This document shows positions 1 to 8,850 of a stretch of DNA of 19,219 nt, in pieces. Each line of letters begins with the position of its first letter. Positions within the stretch are counted from its first letter, which is position 1. The notes under the pieces were generated by a model. That model did no database searches. It saw only the letters and a list, made by a program, of their open reading frames with translations, and had not been told where the DNA came from. The DNA is from Mycoemilia scoparia. Lineage: Eukaryota > Kickxellomycota > Kickxellomycetes > Kickxellales > Kickxellaceae. The stretch lies in contig JANBPU010000291.1 of the NCBI GenBank assembly GCA_027575805.1, forward strand, positions 1 to 19,219, written 5' to 3'. A program made the position numbers and the translations under genes.

Positions 1-899
1 AGAAAAACATTTTCTATAAGTAACCCTTTATGGCCAAGATGTGGACATCGCTAATTAGATCCGTTGATCACTGATTTCCAACTCATGATTACCCATTGTT
101 CCACACTGCCTATCTACTTTAGGTTATAGCAAGCAGGAAGTCCGATGTGGCGCTTTTAATATCCAATTTCTCATGTGGGGGTAATGAGCGCAATTAATCC
201 TGAATACCTTGGAAATGCATTTGAGCACTCCTTTATCAGTCTATACAGAACCATTTTTATTTTATCTATCTTAAGTAAGAGGATTAAGGTTCATGAGTGG
301 AAGTCTTGTATACAAAGGCAAAGGCATGATATACTTCAATGATCTCAAAATACAATTTTAAAATGGTTAATGGTCTTTAAACCACTATATCTTTACTCTT
401 TGGTAACAATATGTGGCAGTTAAACACTATGTTCAAAGCATTATAACTCATCGAGGCTTTTCAACTCTTTTATTGCATACATGATAAGAATATAATTATT
501 TTATAATTTGAAGCTTTAACCAGTGGTATGTATGGCTATTGCTGTTTACAGTGGTGCATACCTTTAGCCTAACAACGAATATACAAATTATTGCCCATAT
601 GATAACCATTAAATATCTTATATGGATTACCTAAGTTAAAGTTGATTATAACCAAGGCCTTTATTTTCTTTTCTTAGCTACTACCCCATTAAGTGCTTAT
701 TAAACCACACTATAAATATAAAAACTCGCTAGTTAAGGTATGTTATATTACAATTAAAAATGTAGATTTAACTGCAACTGAATATCGCATGTATATATAT
801 ATATATCTCTCATAACGAACTTTTCAATCCAACAAAAATAATAGTATAGTATATTATAGCAATAAACAAACTCCAACCCAAAAGAAAAGGAAAATAAAG
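1..899. other. Non-coding spacer at window start
   Basis: No convincing coding region, tRNA or rRNA is visible. The DNA is AT-rich with a short TA run near 793-806. Two stretches resemble, weakly, the terminal parts of the inverted-repeat elements seen at 9624, 17033 and 19145: 62-98, which ends in a TGATTACCCAT-like terminus, and 172-262, which starts CATGTGGGGGTAAT and is followed by GCGCAATTAATCC and ACTCCTTTA. They may be degenerate relics. The complement of TTTATT at 659-664 could serve as poly(A) signal for the minus-strand gene ending at 900. Confidence 0.5.
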
Positions 900-1472
900 T
901 TAAGGCAAACCTATGTAATCAACATCATCAATATCTTCACCTCTGAAAATAGTCATATTCTTTTCGGTCTCATATAGTCTGACTTCAACCAACTCAGCAT
1001 CAGCATCATAATTATAAGTACTATTGCTGCCATTATGGCCATTGCCGTTGCTATTGTTACCATTCTGCCCCAACCCGCCCTCATAGTTACTATCACCATC
1101 CCCACTACCACATTCGGATTTCAACCCCTTCTGAACCAACAGCCAAATATACACAGCAATATTTTCGGCAGTGCTTGGCCTTCTAATCTCGTCGTTATTA
1201 AAATACCGAATATCTTTATCAATATTCTGATGGTCCAGTGTATCGATAACTTGTTTTAGCACGACCTTGAGTTTACTTATATTGATAACCATCCCGGTTT
1301 GAGGATCAATCGGTCCTTTAATAGTAACTTGGACTTTGTAGTTATGCCCATGTCCATTTGGCCAGTTGCACTTACCAAATATCTTGCGGTTGGTTTCGTC
1401 GCTTAGTCTGGGGTTGTGGAGTCGGTGAGCAGATGAAAATGTTTCCCATCTCGAGATATATCCTTTAGGCAT
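900..1472 (-). CDS. 6-pyruvoyl-tetrahydropterin synthase
   Basis: Predicted 190-residue enzyme converting 7,8-dihydroneopterin triphosphate to 6-pyruvoyl-tetrahydropterin, the second step of tetrahydrobiopterin synthesis. Seen in the translation: FSSAHRLHNPRLSDE near the N terminus with zinc ligand His16, then FGKCNWPNGHGHNY with candidate catalytic Cys35 and zinc ligands His41 and His43, LDHQN with Asp80-His81, the STAENIAVYIW helix, and LYETEKN with the likely pterin-anchoring Glu168. The spacing matches animal enzymes of about 145 residues. The extra length is a low-complexity Gly/Ser/Asn/Asp insertion at about residues 119-158, before the last strand. I chose the ATG at 1472: the open frame runs on to 1562, but no ATG occurs further upstream and the added residues are Asn/Ser/Thr-rich. 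The ending DYIGLP is short but plausible. No intron is needed. The family is firm; the exact C terminus is less certain. Confidence 0.9.
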   Translation of the reverse strand: MPKGYISRWETFSSAHRLHNPRLSDETNRKIFGKCNWPNGHGHNYKVQVTIKGPIDPQTGMVINISKLKVVLKQVIDTLDHQNIDKDIRYFNNDEIRRPSTAENIAVYIWLLVQKGLKSECGSGDGDSNYEGGLGQNGNNSNGNGHNGSNSTYNYDADAELVEVRLYETEKNMTIFRGEDIDDVDYIGLP

Positions 1473-1879
1473 CTTGTTATTGTTAGTCGCCGTTGAAGTA
1501 GCAGTAGTATATGAGGAGGAGGAGTAGTTGTAGTTGCAGTTGTTATTTCGAAAGAAATGCAATGCGGTTTACGAATTGGTTGCTGAAAGTGTATATGTAC
1601 TGGTGCAATAAAAAGAGCAATATGTATGCTGGATTATATGCCTGGGTTCTTGAAATATGTCAACCTAATATATATATACACATATACATATACAAAGGGA
1701 GAGATTGAGATAAGGTCTTGGTAAAAGCGTGGGAAAACTACTCAAAGATTAATAAAAAGATATAAATCATATAGGCTTACTTTCAATAGTGGTTGGTGTG
1801 CTTGAATATTACAATAACGGATTATAGAGAGCTTAATAAATGATATAAGCTTATACGTAGTACAGATAAATAGGTTAGT

Positions 1880-1950
1880 TAAATGGTGGATGGAATAGAA
1901 AAGGAAGGTAAGGAAGAAAGGAGAAGAAGAAAGTAAAGTGATAGAGAACG
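1880..1950 (-). promoter_or_regulatory. Pyrimidine-rich promoter/leader tract upstream of pterin synthase
   Basis: The plus strand is almost pure purine here (runs such as GGAAGGTAAGGAAGAAAGG), so the minus strand is a C/T tract about 410-480 bases upstream of the chosen ATG. Fungal core promoters often carry CT-rich tracts near the transcription start. Similar tracts precede the Tps2-like and Hsp78 genes in this window. The assignment is inferred from composition only. Confidence 0.35.
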
Positions 1951-2543
1951 TCATGACCATATATATTTATATATATAATAGTAGCTGGCTGTCAAATTCG
2001 GACATTGGTGGACCTTAGGTTGTTGGCGAGCATCTGATGATTGTTCGTGGCCACAACCAGAAAAGACTGACCATTCAATTTTTAACCTCTATGCAACGGC
2101 ACATTATAACACATAGAGAGAGAGAGAGACCAAACATACTTTTGGCTATTGATTTTATTTTCCCACACAAACTCACTGACTCACTCACTCACTCAAAAAG
2201 ACAGACATATATTGCTAATATTCACGAATCAAGCATGAATTTGCAAACCCACGTAGATAACCTTCACAAACAACTTTCCTAAAAAGACAGATATAAATAA
2301 CAGGAAAATTGATATTTATACACTACCACATGCTTTGACCAAGAGCGGCAAGTGGAAGATGAGGAAAATCGGCCACATGATGCCAGATCCCTCATTTAAA
2401 ACTCCCCGATGCAATTTAACTCTCTATTCTTTGCCATAGTAAATGATGGCCAATCCATTTCGCTAAAAATCTGCCGAGCTACACAATCTGATTTTTACAA
2501 AACCTGAATATATATTTCATTATGTTTATTTTGCACATTGATT

Positions 2544-2567
2544 GATGATGATGATGATGATGATGAT
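2544..2567. repeat. (GAT)8 microsatellite
   Basis: Eight perfect GAT units in the 3' flank of the eEF1B-gamma gene, non-coding on both strands as far as can be judged. Confidence 0.95.
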
Positions 2568-2679
2568 ACTGAACCAAACGACACCAAAAAAGGAGTGAGA
2601 AAAAAAAAACAGAGCATCAACAACAAAAATCCTTGCAGAAATATCATGTCTACTAAAGCTTGTTGCACTTTCAAGAAAT

Positions 2680-3927
2680 TTACTTGAAGACCTTTCCGTC
2701 AGCGCAGGGGCGAGGAAGAGTAGGGCCATCCCAAGCAAAGTAGTCCTGAATTTCCTGGCGGACCTTAGGATCGTTGTGGTCAACCTTGGTGAATTGGTAG
2801 CTATCAAAGTCAGCGGCATCAGTAACCTCTTCGGGAATCTCCTGACCGCGGATGACAAAGTAACCAGAAATAATGTTGTCGTTGTTAGTACCCAAAACCA
2901 ACATAGAACCGAAGGCATACTTAGTGGCACGGCCAAGACGGTTGTAGAAACCTCCGATCAAGTTGTTAGACATGAAGGTCAAAGTAAGATCTTCGGGGTA
3001 TTTATAGTCAACCTTCCAGATAGCATAACCTTCAGGGTCAAAGTTCTTCCAGAAGTAGTCCATGGCAGTAGGGACAGTATCGTTGTTGGAGTAGAAACGC
3101 TTCCAGTCTTCCAAGTTGAATTGTGATTTGGGGAGGAGATCGAGCTTGCTCTTGGGCTTAGGAGCGGGAGCAGCAGCCTCGGCAGCGGTGGCGGCGGGAG
3201 CAGCAGCAGGCTTGGGCTTCTCAGCAGCAGCGGGCTTAGCAGCTTCCTTCTTAGGGGCCTTCTCCTTCTTGGGAGGAACGTACTCAACGGGGGTTTCGCA
3301 GTAGACAAATTCACCAACAACCTCCTTGATGATGGGCTGGTTGACCAAGGTCTTGAAGTAACGGGTGACGTTGCGGATCTCCTTGCGGTACTTCTTGTCC
3401 AAAAGGAACTTGTAGAGAGGGAACAAGTCGCAGACCATGTTGATATCGGCAACTGTGAGGCGCTCGCCGACAAGGAAGGTCTTGTCAAGAAGGATGTTGT
3501 TCAAAGTGCCAAGGAAGCGCTTCAACAGCTCATCACCCTGCTGGACAGATGGCTTGAAGTAGGTATTGAAGCCAAGGCGGGGGTAGAGAGCAAGAGCAAT
3601 GGCGGGGGAGATCTCAGCCTCAGCAAAGAACAAGTACTGAAGGATCTGGGCGGTCTCTTCAGCGGTCTTGCCCAAAAGAGGAGAGTCAGCCTTCTGGCTG
3701 GCAATGTAGTAAGCGATGGCGGTCGAGTCAGTAAGGTTGAGACCGGGCTTCTCAAAGACAGGGACCTTACCAGTAGGGAACTTGGCGAGGTACTCGGGTG
3801 TCTTGTTGTCAACGCCCATCTGGAGGGTGAGGTTGGAGTCGAGTTCAACACCGTTGTACTTGGCGACAATGAGTGCCTTGAAGGCACGGGTGTTACCGGG
3901 GGTAGCAAGAAGTTTTCCAATGGCCAT
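2680..3927 (-). CDS. Translation elongation factor 1B gamma subunit
   Basis: Predicted 415-residue gamma subunit of the eEF1B complex, which recycles eEF1A-GDP to eEF1A-GTP on the cytosolic translation machinery. Domains in order: glutathione-S-transferase-like N domain (about 1-80, with KVPVFEKPGLNLTDSTAIA), GST C domain (about 90-195, with LVGERLTVADINMVCDLF), a Lys/Ala/Pro-rich linker (about 215-260), and the family-specific C-terminal EF1G domain (about 260-415, with WKRFYSNND, AIWKVDYKYPEDL and FMSNNLIGGF). Length equals the yeast homologues. I start at the ATG at 3927 because MAIGKLLATPGN is the expected N terminus; the frame extends five codons upstream only through a TTG. No coding intron. 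Codon use is strongly biased (nearly all Lys AAG, many C-ending codons), unlike the neighbouring genes and consistent with high expression. A leader intron at about 4033-3955 (GTACC..TTAG on the minus strand) is possible. Confidence 0.97.
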   Translation of the reverse strand: MAIGKLLATPGNTRAFKALIVAKYNGVELDSNLTLQMGVDNKTPEYLAKFPTGKVPVFEKPGLNLTDSTAIAYYIASQKADSPLLGKTAEETAQILQYLFFAEAEISPAIALALYPRLGFNTYFKPSVQQGDELLKRFLGTLNNILLDKTFLVGERLTVADINMVCDLFPLYKFLLDKKYRKEIRNVTRYFKTLVNQPIIKEVVGEFVYCETPVEYVPPKKEKAPKKEAAKPAAAEKPKPAAAPAATAAEAAAPAPKPKSKLDLLPKSQFNLEDWKRFYSNNDTVPTAMDYFWKNFDPEGYAIWKVDYKYPEDLTLTFMSNNLIGGFYNRLGRATKYAFGSMLVLGTNNDNIISGYFVIRGQEIPEEVTDAADFDSYQFTKVDHNDPKVRQEIQDYFAWDGPTLPRPCADGKVFK

Positions 3928-4761
3928 TTTCCTTAACAACAACGAATTTGTATACTAAGAGTATATAAAATAAGATGAAAGCTGGTTAAAAAGCACTTTA
4001 TCGAATGGCGGCCAGGTCTTGTTTTTAAGGTACTGGCTTTTTTCCTTCATGGGCTATTATTGGCTTTTTCTTTGGCATTCCATATTCTTTGGTGCTGTTT
4101 GTGTGCTTGAGTGGCCTGTGTCTTTTGGAAAACCATCGTTGCCCTTTCCCCAACAAAAATTGTGTTTTTGTGTGTTTAGATAGATTGGCTGAAAAAATTT
4201 GACAAGCAATAATCAGGAACTGCTGTATCACAAATAATAATTCGTGACAACACACAAGTGATCAAGTGTATGGTAAATAGAAATAGGTACACATACTTTA
4301 GCCCAATCACAAGCCATTTCATAGGCAACTTCTGTGAACCCATTTTGCTTAAAGCCTTGCGAACTTTGATCAGTTAATCAATAAATCACCCATTAATTCA
4401 TTCATCCAGAACCACAAGCATTGCTTTAAAAACTGTCTTTGAAGATACAGGATTTTAGAATCCAATGGTATGTTTAGATAACTGGGACATCTTTAATGGT
4501 TATCAAGCAATTGATGCTTGATAACGAATTGAAAAATGTACATTCTAAGTTCATTTATGTTTATTGGTTACATCAAAGACAAACGCAAAAAACGACAGCC
4601 ATAAATGTAAATCAATGGTACTAGCAAAATAAAACAAATAATGAAATAAAATATTTAAAAAGACTTTAAAATAGAAATAATAGTGATAGTAATGTGTTCA
4701 TGAATAAAATGACTGATTCTCTTATAATATTAATACAAAATTATGGTTGCGATTTAACCAT
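3928..4761. other. Spacer between eEF1B-gamma and the Tps2-like gene
   Basis: Holds the eEF1B-gamma promoter/leader and the 3' flank of the Tps2-like gene, both minus strand. A 76-codon minus-strand frame at 4025-4255 shows no recognisable domain and lies where the eEF1B-gamma leader should be. TTTATT at 4560-4565 gives AATAAA on the minus strand about 200 bases after the Tps2-like stop. A perfect inverted repeat sits at 4499-4525. Nothing else is recognised. Confidence 0.5.
4499..4525. repeat. Perfect 11-bp inverted repeat (hairpin)
   Basis: Arms GTTATCAAGCA and TGCTTGATAAC are exact reverse complements separated by a five-base loop ATTGA. It lies about 240 bases downstream of the Tps2-like stop codon and about 570 bases upstream of the eEF1B-gamma start. 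It could fold in the trehalose gene 3' UTR or be a dyad protein-binding site; no function is demonstrated. Confidence 0.85.
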
Positions 4762-7692
4762 TCACTCTTCATCATCAGCATCAGCATCAGCTGACGGCAA
4801 TGACGACGATGGTTTGGGTTCTAATACACCACTGATTATAGCAAGTGTATCGACCAGTGCTTCGGGTTTACCAATATAGCAATTTGCCTTGGTCTTCTTG
4901 GTAGATGGGCCGACAGAGATCAAGAAGTAGAACGGTGGCTGCTTGTCAGTATCCGGAGCAGATCTACGACGAGGGTATAGAGAAGAGACAACAGTCTTTC
5001 TAGCAGGTCCTTCTCCACCAGAACCAGTGATTCCGCCCAAAGTCATTTGTGAAGATATCGAGTCTGTTTCTGATGCAGCTCCAGAGGGAACTACTGGCGT
5101 GCTGACAAATAGATCCTCATTGCCAGAACCACTAGAAACTCTTTGTTGACCACGGTGGGTTCTATGGCGCAATTTATTCCGCATATCAATTCGTAGGGCT
5201 CTGAACATATCTTCGTCAGTCTTATCGTCACCAGCACAAACGATCAATTCCCAATTGGGAGAGTCCGTAGACAAAAGAACTCTACGAACAATCTCTCCCT
5301 TATTAATTGCCTTGGGACGAACATCCAGACACTTTTTACCCACAAGAATTTCAATGGGTAATCTTGATACTACAGCATTTTCCAAATGGTTCATGCATTC
5401 CTTGGCTTGGAACAGTCCATAGTCAGGGTCAGCATTGCGATAATGCCAGGTAACTGACGACTCCTTTTCTTCGATAGTAGCACCCTTGGTACGCTCAGTA
5501 TAGAACTCAAAGATCTTGCGAACATCAGACTTCCATGACATATCCATCTTTTTCAACAAGTTTTCCCAGTTTCCAGTATCTGGGTAGCGAATGAAACAAC
5601 CATGCTCGGCACTAAGTCCAAGTCCCTGGATATGGCCAAGATGCTTGCTCAAAAACTTTGCATCGCGACCGGATATGACCCAGACAACATTTTTTGGATC
5701 AGAACACAACTTCTCCAAGGTTTTGAGCAACGTATCCGTTGGAACAGCATCTTCAGGATTGTTGACGATGGGTGTAAGTGTTCCATCATAATCGAAAAGG
5801 AAGAGTCTTCTATTAGTCGTGTTGAATACATCGGTGAATTGAGAAACATCGATCTTGGTTGTAGTGCAATATGTTGTCAATGCCAAAATTGCTTTACGGA
5901 AGTCATCAATAAACGACTGTGCCCATCTTTGAGTACTGTGGCGAACAACATGCTGGTACATTTGCCTGTGCTTTTGATTCTTTTCATCGTTTGACATCAT
6001 CAGCGCACTGTTGATCATATCAGCCACGTTCCTGAAGTCCCATGGGTTAATCAGAATAGCGCCACTGATAGATCCGGCGGTACCAGTGAATTCACTCAAA
6101 ATTAAAGGGTTGTGAGTTTCGGACTGGCACACGACGTATTCAAGCGAGCTTGTATTCATTCCATCACGAATAGCAGTAATAAGTCCAAGGTCAGCAATGG
6201 TCAGCAAGGCCATGTATTCGTCAGTATCAAGGAACGAAGTATGGTGATGGATTGGACAAAACTCAAGCGACCCGTAGTCGCTATTAATCGAAGTAATGAT
6301 CTCACTGATCTTGGTTTCAAGCTTTGGAATGCGCCTTTGGCCGGGTTGAGTGACTTGAATCAATACAACCTTATTTTGCCATTCGGGGTAAAGTTCCAAG
6401 AAGGATCTAAAGGCCTTGAGTTTCTGGATAATTCCAGACACTTCATCCAGCTTGTCACGAGCAATGATGATCTTTTTCCCCGAGTACATGCGTCTTATAG
6501 AATCCATCTTGGCCTTAACGTTGGGTCCAGTTCTGCGAGACTCGGTATGTTCAATGTCAATACCAATTGGGAAGATGCCCAAATTAACGATCGATCCCTT
6601 GTAGTCTATGCCAGTTGGAGTAGACTCAAGTCCAAGGACACGAGTGCAAGAGCTAGAGAAGTGACGAGAGTATGAATAAGTCTGGAACCCAATAGAATTG
6701 GACTCCAGCATGCCCTTAAGTATTTCTGAACGATTTGGCAGTGATCGGAAAATCTCGGAACTAGGGAATGGAGAATGAATAAATAGTCCAATTCTAGCAT
6801 CGGGAACATGGTCGCGAACAAAGGCAGGTGCTAGGAGTAGGTGATAATCTTGGATCCAGATATAGCAGTCAGCTGTATGTTTTTCGGCAATGGTCTTGGC
6901 AAACTCCTTGTTGACTTCGACGTAATTTGTCCACCATGAGGGCATTGGAACTGCAGAATCGTCCCATGACATGTAATGAAGAAGTGGCCACAGGATCTGT
7001 TTGCAGTATCCCTCGTAATGGTCGTCAGCTACTTGGGCAGGGACAATGATGGGGACATACATGTCGTTTTCCCACAAGACCTCGCGTAGCTTGCTAATTG
7101 CATCTTCAGGAAGCTCGCATGGGTCGATGTGATGGCCCTTGGGGTTTACAACTTTGCCTAAAAGACCGATCTTTATACAGCGCTGATTAGACTGGCGCGA
7201 CAAGGACTTGATACCGGCATACATAGCGGTATGGCCACGACGGCGGTCCAGCTTCCATTGGTATTTTTCAGAGAATGGGGAAGCAATGTTTGTGGAGTCG
7301 CTGGCTTCATTTCCCGATGCATATGAGGATGAAGAGGGGGATGAGCTTGTGATGCCGCTTGTGTTGGATACACTTTCAGGATTATTGTCATTGTTATCCG
7401 AAATCCCTGGAGATGGCGACAAAGCGACCTTCTCGATTCTAGCCACAACAGGCAGGTAGTGGGTAGCAGCTATGATAGTAATAAAAGGCTCCTGCTGATC
7501 AATGGTGGGCACGGTCGTTGTTTCAGCATTGCCTAGTTTGTTATTACTGCTGCTGCCATCAGCGCCGCTATTTTTGCTGCCAGTGGCTGATGTATTTGAT
7601 CGGGACAGTAGGTCCGCATGGTCTAGGGTAACCTTTTGCAATTGCAAATCAGCAGCACTGCTGACACGGCTGGGAGTGACAAAGGTTGGCAT
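4762..7692 (-). CDS. Trehalose-6-phosphate phosphatase, Tps2-type (GT20 + HAD)
   Basis: Predicted 976-residue, intronless cytosolic subunit of the trehalose synthase complex, dephosphorylating trehalose-6-phosphate. A Ser/Asn-rich N terminus (1-65, again 91-145) surrounds ITIIAATHYLPVVARIE (71-87), the usual start of the GT20 fold. The GT20 domain (about 170-600) has WIQDYHLLL (279-287), IGLFIHSPFPSSEIFRSLP (301-319) and RDGMNTSSLEYV (509-520). The HAD phosphatase domain (about 625-955) keeps FDYDGTLTP with Asp634 and Asp636, VISGRD (672-677), GLSAEHG and GDDKTDEDMF (821-830), so phosphatase activity is expected. In the synthase half the nucleotide-binding motif, normally close to DRLDYIKG, reads RDKLDEVSG (412-420), with the usual Arg and Lys replaced by Lys414 and Ser419. 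This half is probably structural, as in Tps2. About 75 Ser/Gly-rich residues (about 840-915) interrupt the last part of the phosphatase domain. A Tsl1/Tps3-like regulatory role is less likely. Confidence 0.93.
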   Translation of the reverse strand: MPTFVTPSRVSSAADLQLQKVTLDHADLLSRSNTSATGSKNSGADGSSSNNKLGNAETTTVPTIDQQEPFITIIAATHYLPVVARIEKVALSPSPGISDNNDNNPESVSNTSGITSSSPSSSSYASGNEASDSTNIASPFSEKYQWKLDRRRGHTAMYAGIKSLSRQSNQRCIKIGLLGKVVNPKGHHIDPCELPEDAISKLREVLWENDMYVPIIVPAQVADDHYEGYCKQILWPLLHYMSWDDSAVPMPSWWTNYVEVNKEFAKTIAEKHTADCYIWIQDYHLLLAPAFVRDHVPDARIGLFIHSPFPSSEIFRSLPNRSEILKGMLESNSIGFQTYSYSRHFSSSCTRVLGLESTPTGIDYKGSIVNLGIFPIGIDIEHTESRRTGPNVKAKMDSIRRMYSGKKIIIARDKLDEVSGIIQKLKAFRSFLELYPEWQNKVVLIQVTQPGQRRIPKLETKISEIITSINSDYGSLEFCPIHHHTSFLDTDEYMALLTIADLGLITAIRDGMNTSSLEYVVCQSETHNPLILSEFTGTAGSISGAILINPWDFRNVADMINSALMMSNDEKNQKHRQMYQHVVRHSTQRWAQSFIDDFRKAILALTTYCTTTKIDVSQFTDVFNTTNRRLFLFDYDGTLTPIVNNPEDAVPTDTLLKTLEKLCSDPKNVVWVISGRDAKFLSKHLGHIQGLGLSAEHGCFIRYPDTGNWENLLKKMDMSWKSDVRKIFEFYTERTKGATIEEKESSVTWHYRNADPDYGLFQAKECMNHLENAVVSRLPIEILVGKKCLDVRPKAINKGEIVRRVLLSTDSPNWELIVCAGDDKTDEDMFRALRIDMRNKLRHRTHRGQQRVSSGSGNEDLFVSTPVVPSGAASETDSISSQMTLGGITGSGGEGPARKTVVSSLYPRRRSAPDTDKQPPFYFLISVGPSTKKTKANCYIGKPEALVDTLAIISGVLEPKPSSSLPSADADADDEE

Positions 7693-7959
7693 TGTTTGAG
7701 GCTGGTGATGGTGTGGACTTTTGAATATCTGTAGTTGTTTGGTTGCTTGTATATATGTGTGTGTATGAGAGAGGGATCTAATGCAGCTTAATATGAGCTA
7801 TGCTAACAAGTATGTATTGTGAAGGGAGAATCAGCTTGTGTGATTATGAAGGCGGTCGGTTTTCTCACTCACAATGGACAGAGCAGAATAGGTTAGGAGG
7901 CCAATGTTTTTGTAAAAGCCCAAAAAGCGATGATAGTTATAAGGTCAAGAACAAAAAGT

Positions 7960-8110
7960 GTTGTCTTTGAGAGAGAGGTATAGATAGATAGAAAACAGAG
8001 AAGCAAAGTGAAGTAGAATGAAGAGAGAGAGCCTAGCTATTTAAGGTAGTAATCGTAGCAGTGAGGGAAGAAACCAAAGGTCTGAAAGAGAACGAGTGAG
8101 ATAATCTAAA
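7960..8110 (-). promoter_or_regulatory. CT-rich promoter tract of the Tps2-like gene
   Basis: The plus strand is dominated by A and G (GAGAGAGAGG, AGATAGATAG, GAAGAGAGAGAG), so the coding strand of the trehalose gene is CT-rich some 270-420 bases before its ATG. This composition is typical of fungal core promoters. The assignment is by composition and position only. Confidence 0.35.
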
Positions 8111-8689
8111 ACGAATCAGCTATAAGATAATAGTGATGATGATGACACAAGGCTTTTCTTCCGCTGATTATTGGGAAATAGGTGTAAAAATAAGCCTGGA
8201 AAATAGAACTGGAGAAATCAAATATTAAAGTATATAATGAAAGAAACTTGGGGGGACGACAAGAGAAAGTAGAGTCCTACAAAAGTAGATATATATGCAC
8301 ATACATATATATTTATACTCAAGGAGGTTCTAGACAGACAGTAGGTTTGAGGGAGGAAGTATGGTGGTCAGCCCCCTCAGTCACAGTCAAAGGCGTATCC
8401 TTGTCGCTTGGAAAAAGGAGCCCAAGGGCGATGACGATGTTGTGCTGTGTATCTAAGCGAGATCGATGCCACACGGCTATCCAACCAATTAATGCGCTAA
8501 TTTGAATCGCGTGGCAAAAAGTTGATGTAGGAGATAACGGGCTTTTCTAGGCCTCTTTTCTGCCCCAGCTTTTCAGGTTACCATGACGCTCTGTTGCCAT
8601 TACTTCAGGCACTCATATGCAGGCTGTAATAGTAGATGTAATAGCTGCAACGATCATGCCCACTTACCTACTTTTACCCTGGCCTGAAA

Positions 8690-8850
8690 ATGGCTGGAGA
8701 GTTCTAGCATTCGGGAGAATCTCCTCTAAAGTGTACCAGAATAATCTCTCCAATGTCAGCCTAAAATGTATGGCTTGTGGGCCAAATCTGATAGAGATAT
8801 AGCAGTACAATTAGGTACACTTGTGATAGAGAACCCACCATTTGCTTAAT
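8690..8850 (-). repeat. Dispersed repeat, inverted and diverged copy
   Basis: Read on the minus strand, this stretch follows the same order of blocks as the copies at 16641 and 17070: CAAATGGTGGGTTCTCTATCA, then TTGGCCCACAAGCCATACA, then CTGGTACACTTTAGAGGAGA, matching AACAAATGGCTAGTTCTCCA, TTGGCTCATAAGTCATACA and ATGGTACACCTTTAAAGGAGA. Identity is estimated by eye at about 65-70 percent with indels. No terminal inverted repeat is obvious at this copy. Confidence 0.6.

Larger units (their letters stand above)
1473..2679. other. Spacer between pterin synthase and eEF1B-gamma
   Basis: This 1.2 kb stretch holds the 5' side of the pterin synthase gene and the 3' side of eEF1B-gamma, both on the minus strand. 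No conserved protein is visible. It contains TA/TG-rich microsatellites (about 1668-1695 and 1963-1979), a GA run near 2116-2129, ACTC repeats near 2174-2195 and a GAT tract. TTTATT at 2525-2530 reads AATAAA on the minus strand, 150 bases past the eEF1B-gamma stop, a likely poly(A) signal. Confidence 0.5.

Noticed and set aside
1473..1562. N-terminal extension of pterin synthase to 1562
   Set aside because: The extended frame has no ATG (it would begin at TTG) and adds only Asn/Ser/Thr/Tyr-rich residues; the ATG at 1472 gives the family's usual N terminus.
1742..1960. 72-codon minus-strand frame
   Set aside because: Translation is hydrophobic and featureless and lies in the CT-rich upstream region of the pterin synthase gene, which creates such frames by composition.
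2776..3920. Several open frames of 60-170 codons on both strands inside eEF1B-gamma
   Set aside because: They lie in other frames of a well-conserved, GC-biased gene and give low-complexity Ser/Leu/Pro/Ala translations.
4025..4255. 76-codon minus-strand frame upstream of eEF1B-gamma
   Set aside because: No recognisable domain; it lies in the expected promoter/leader. A small lineage-specific protein cannot be excluded.
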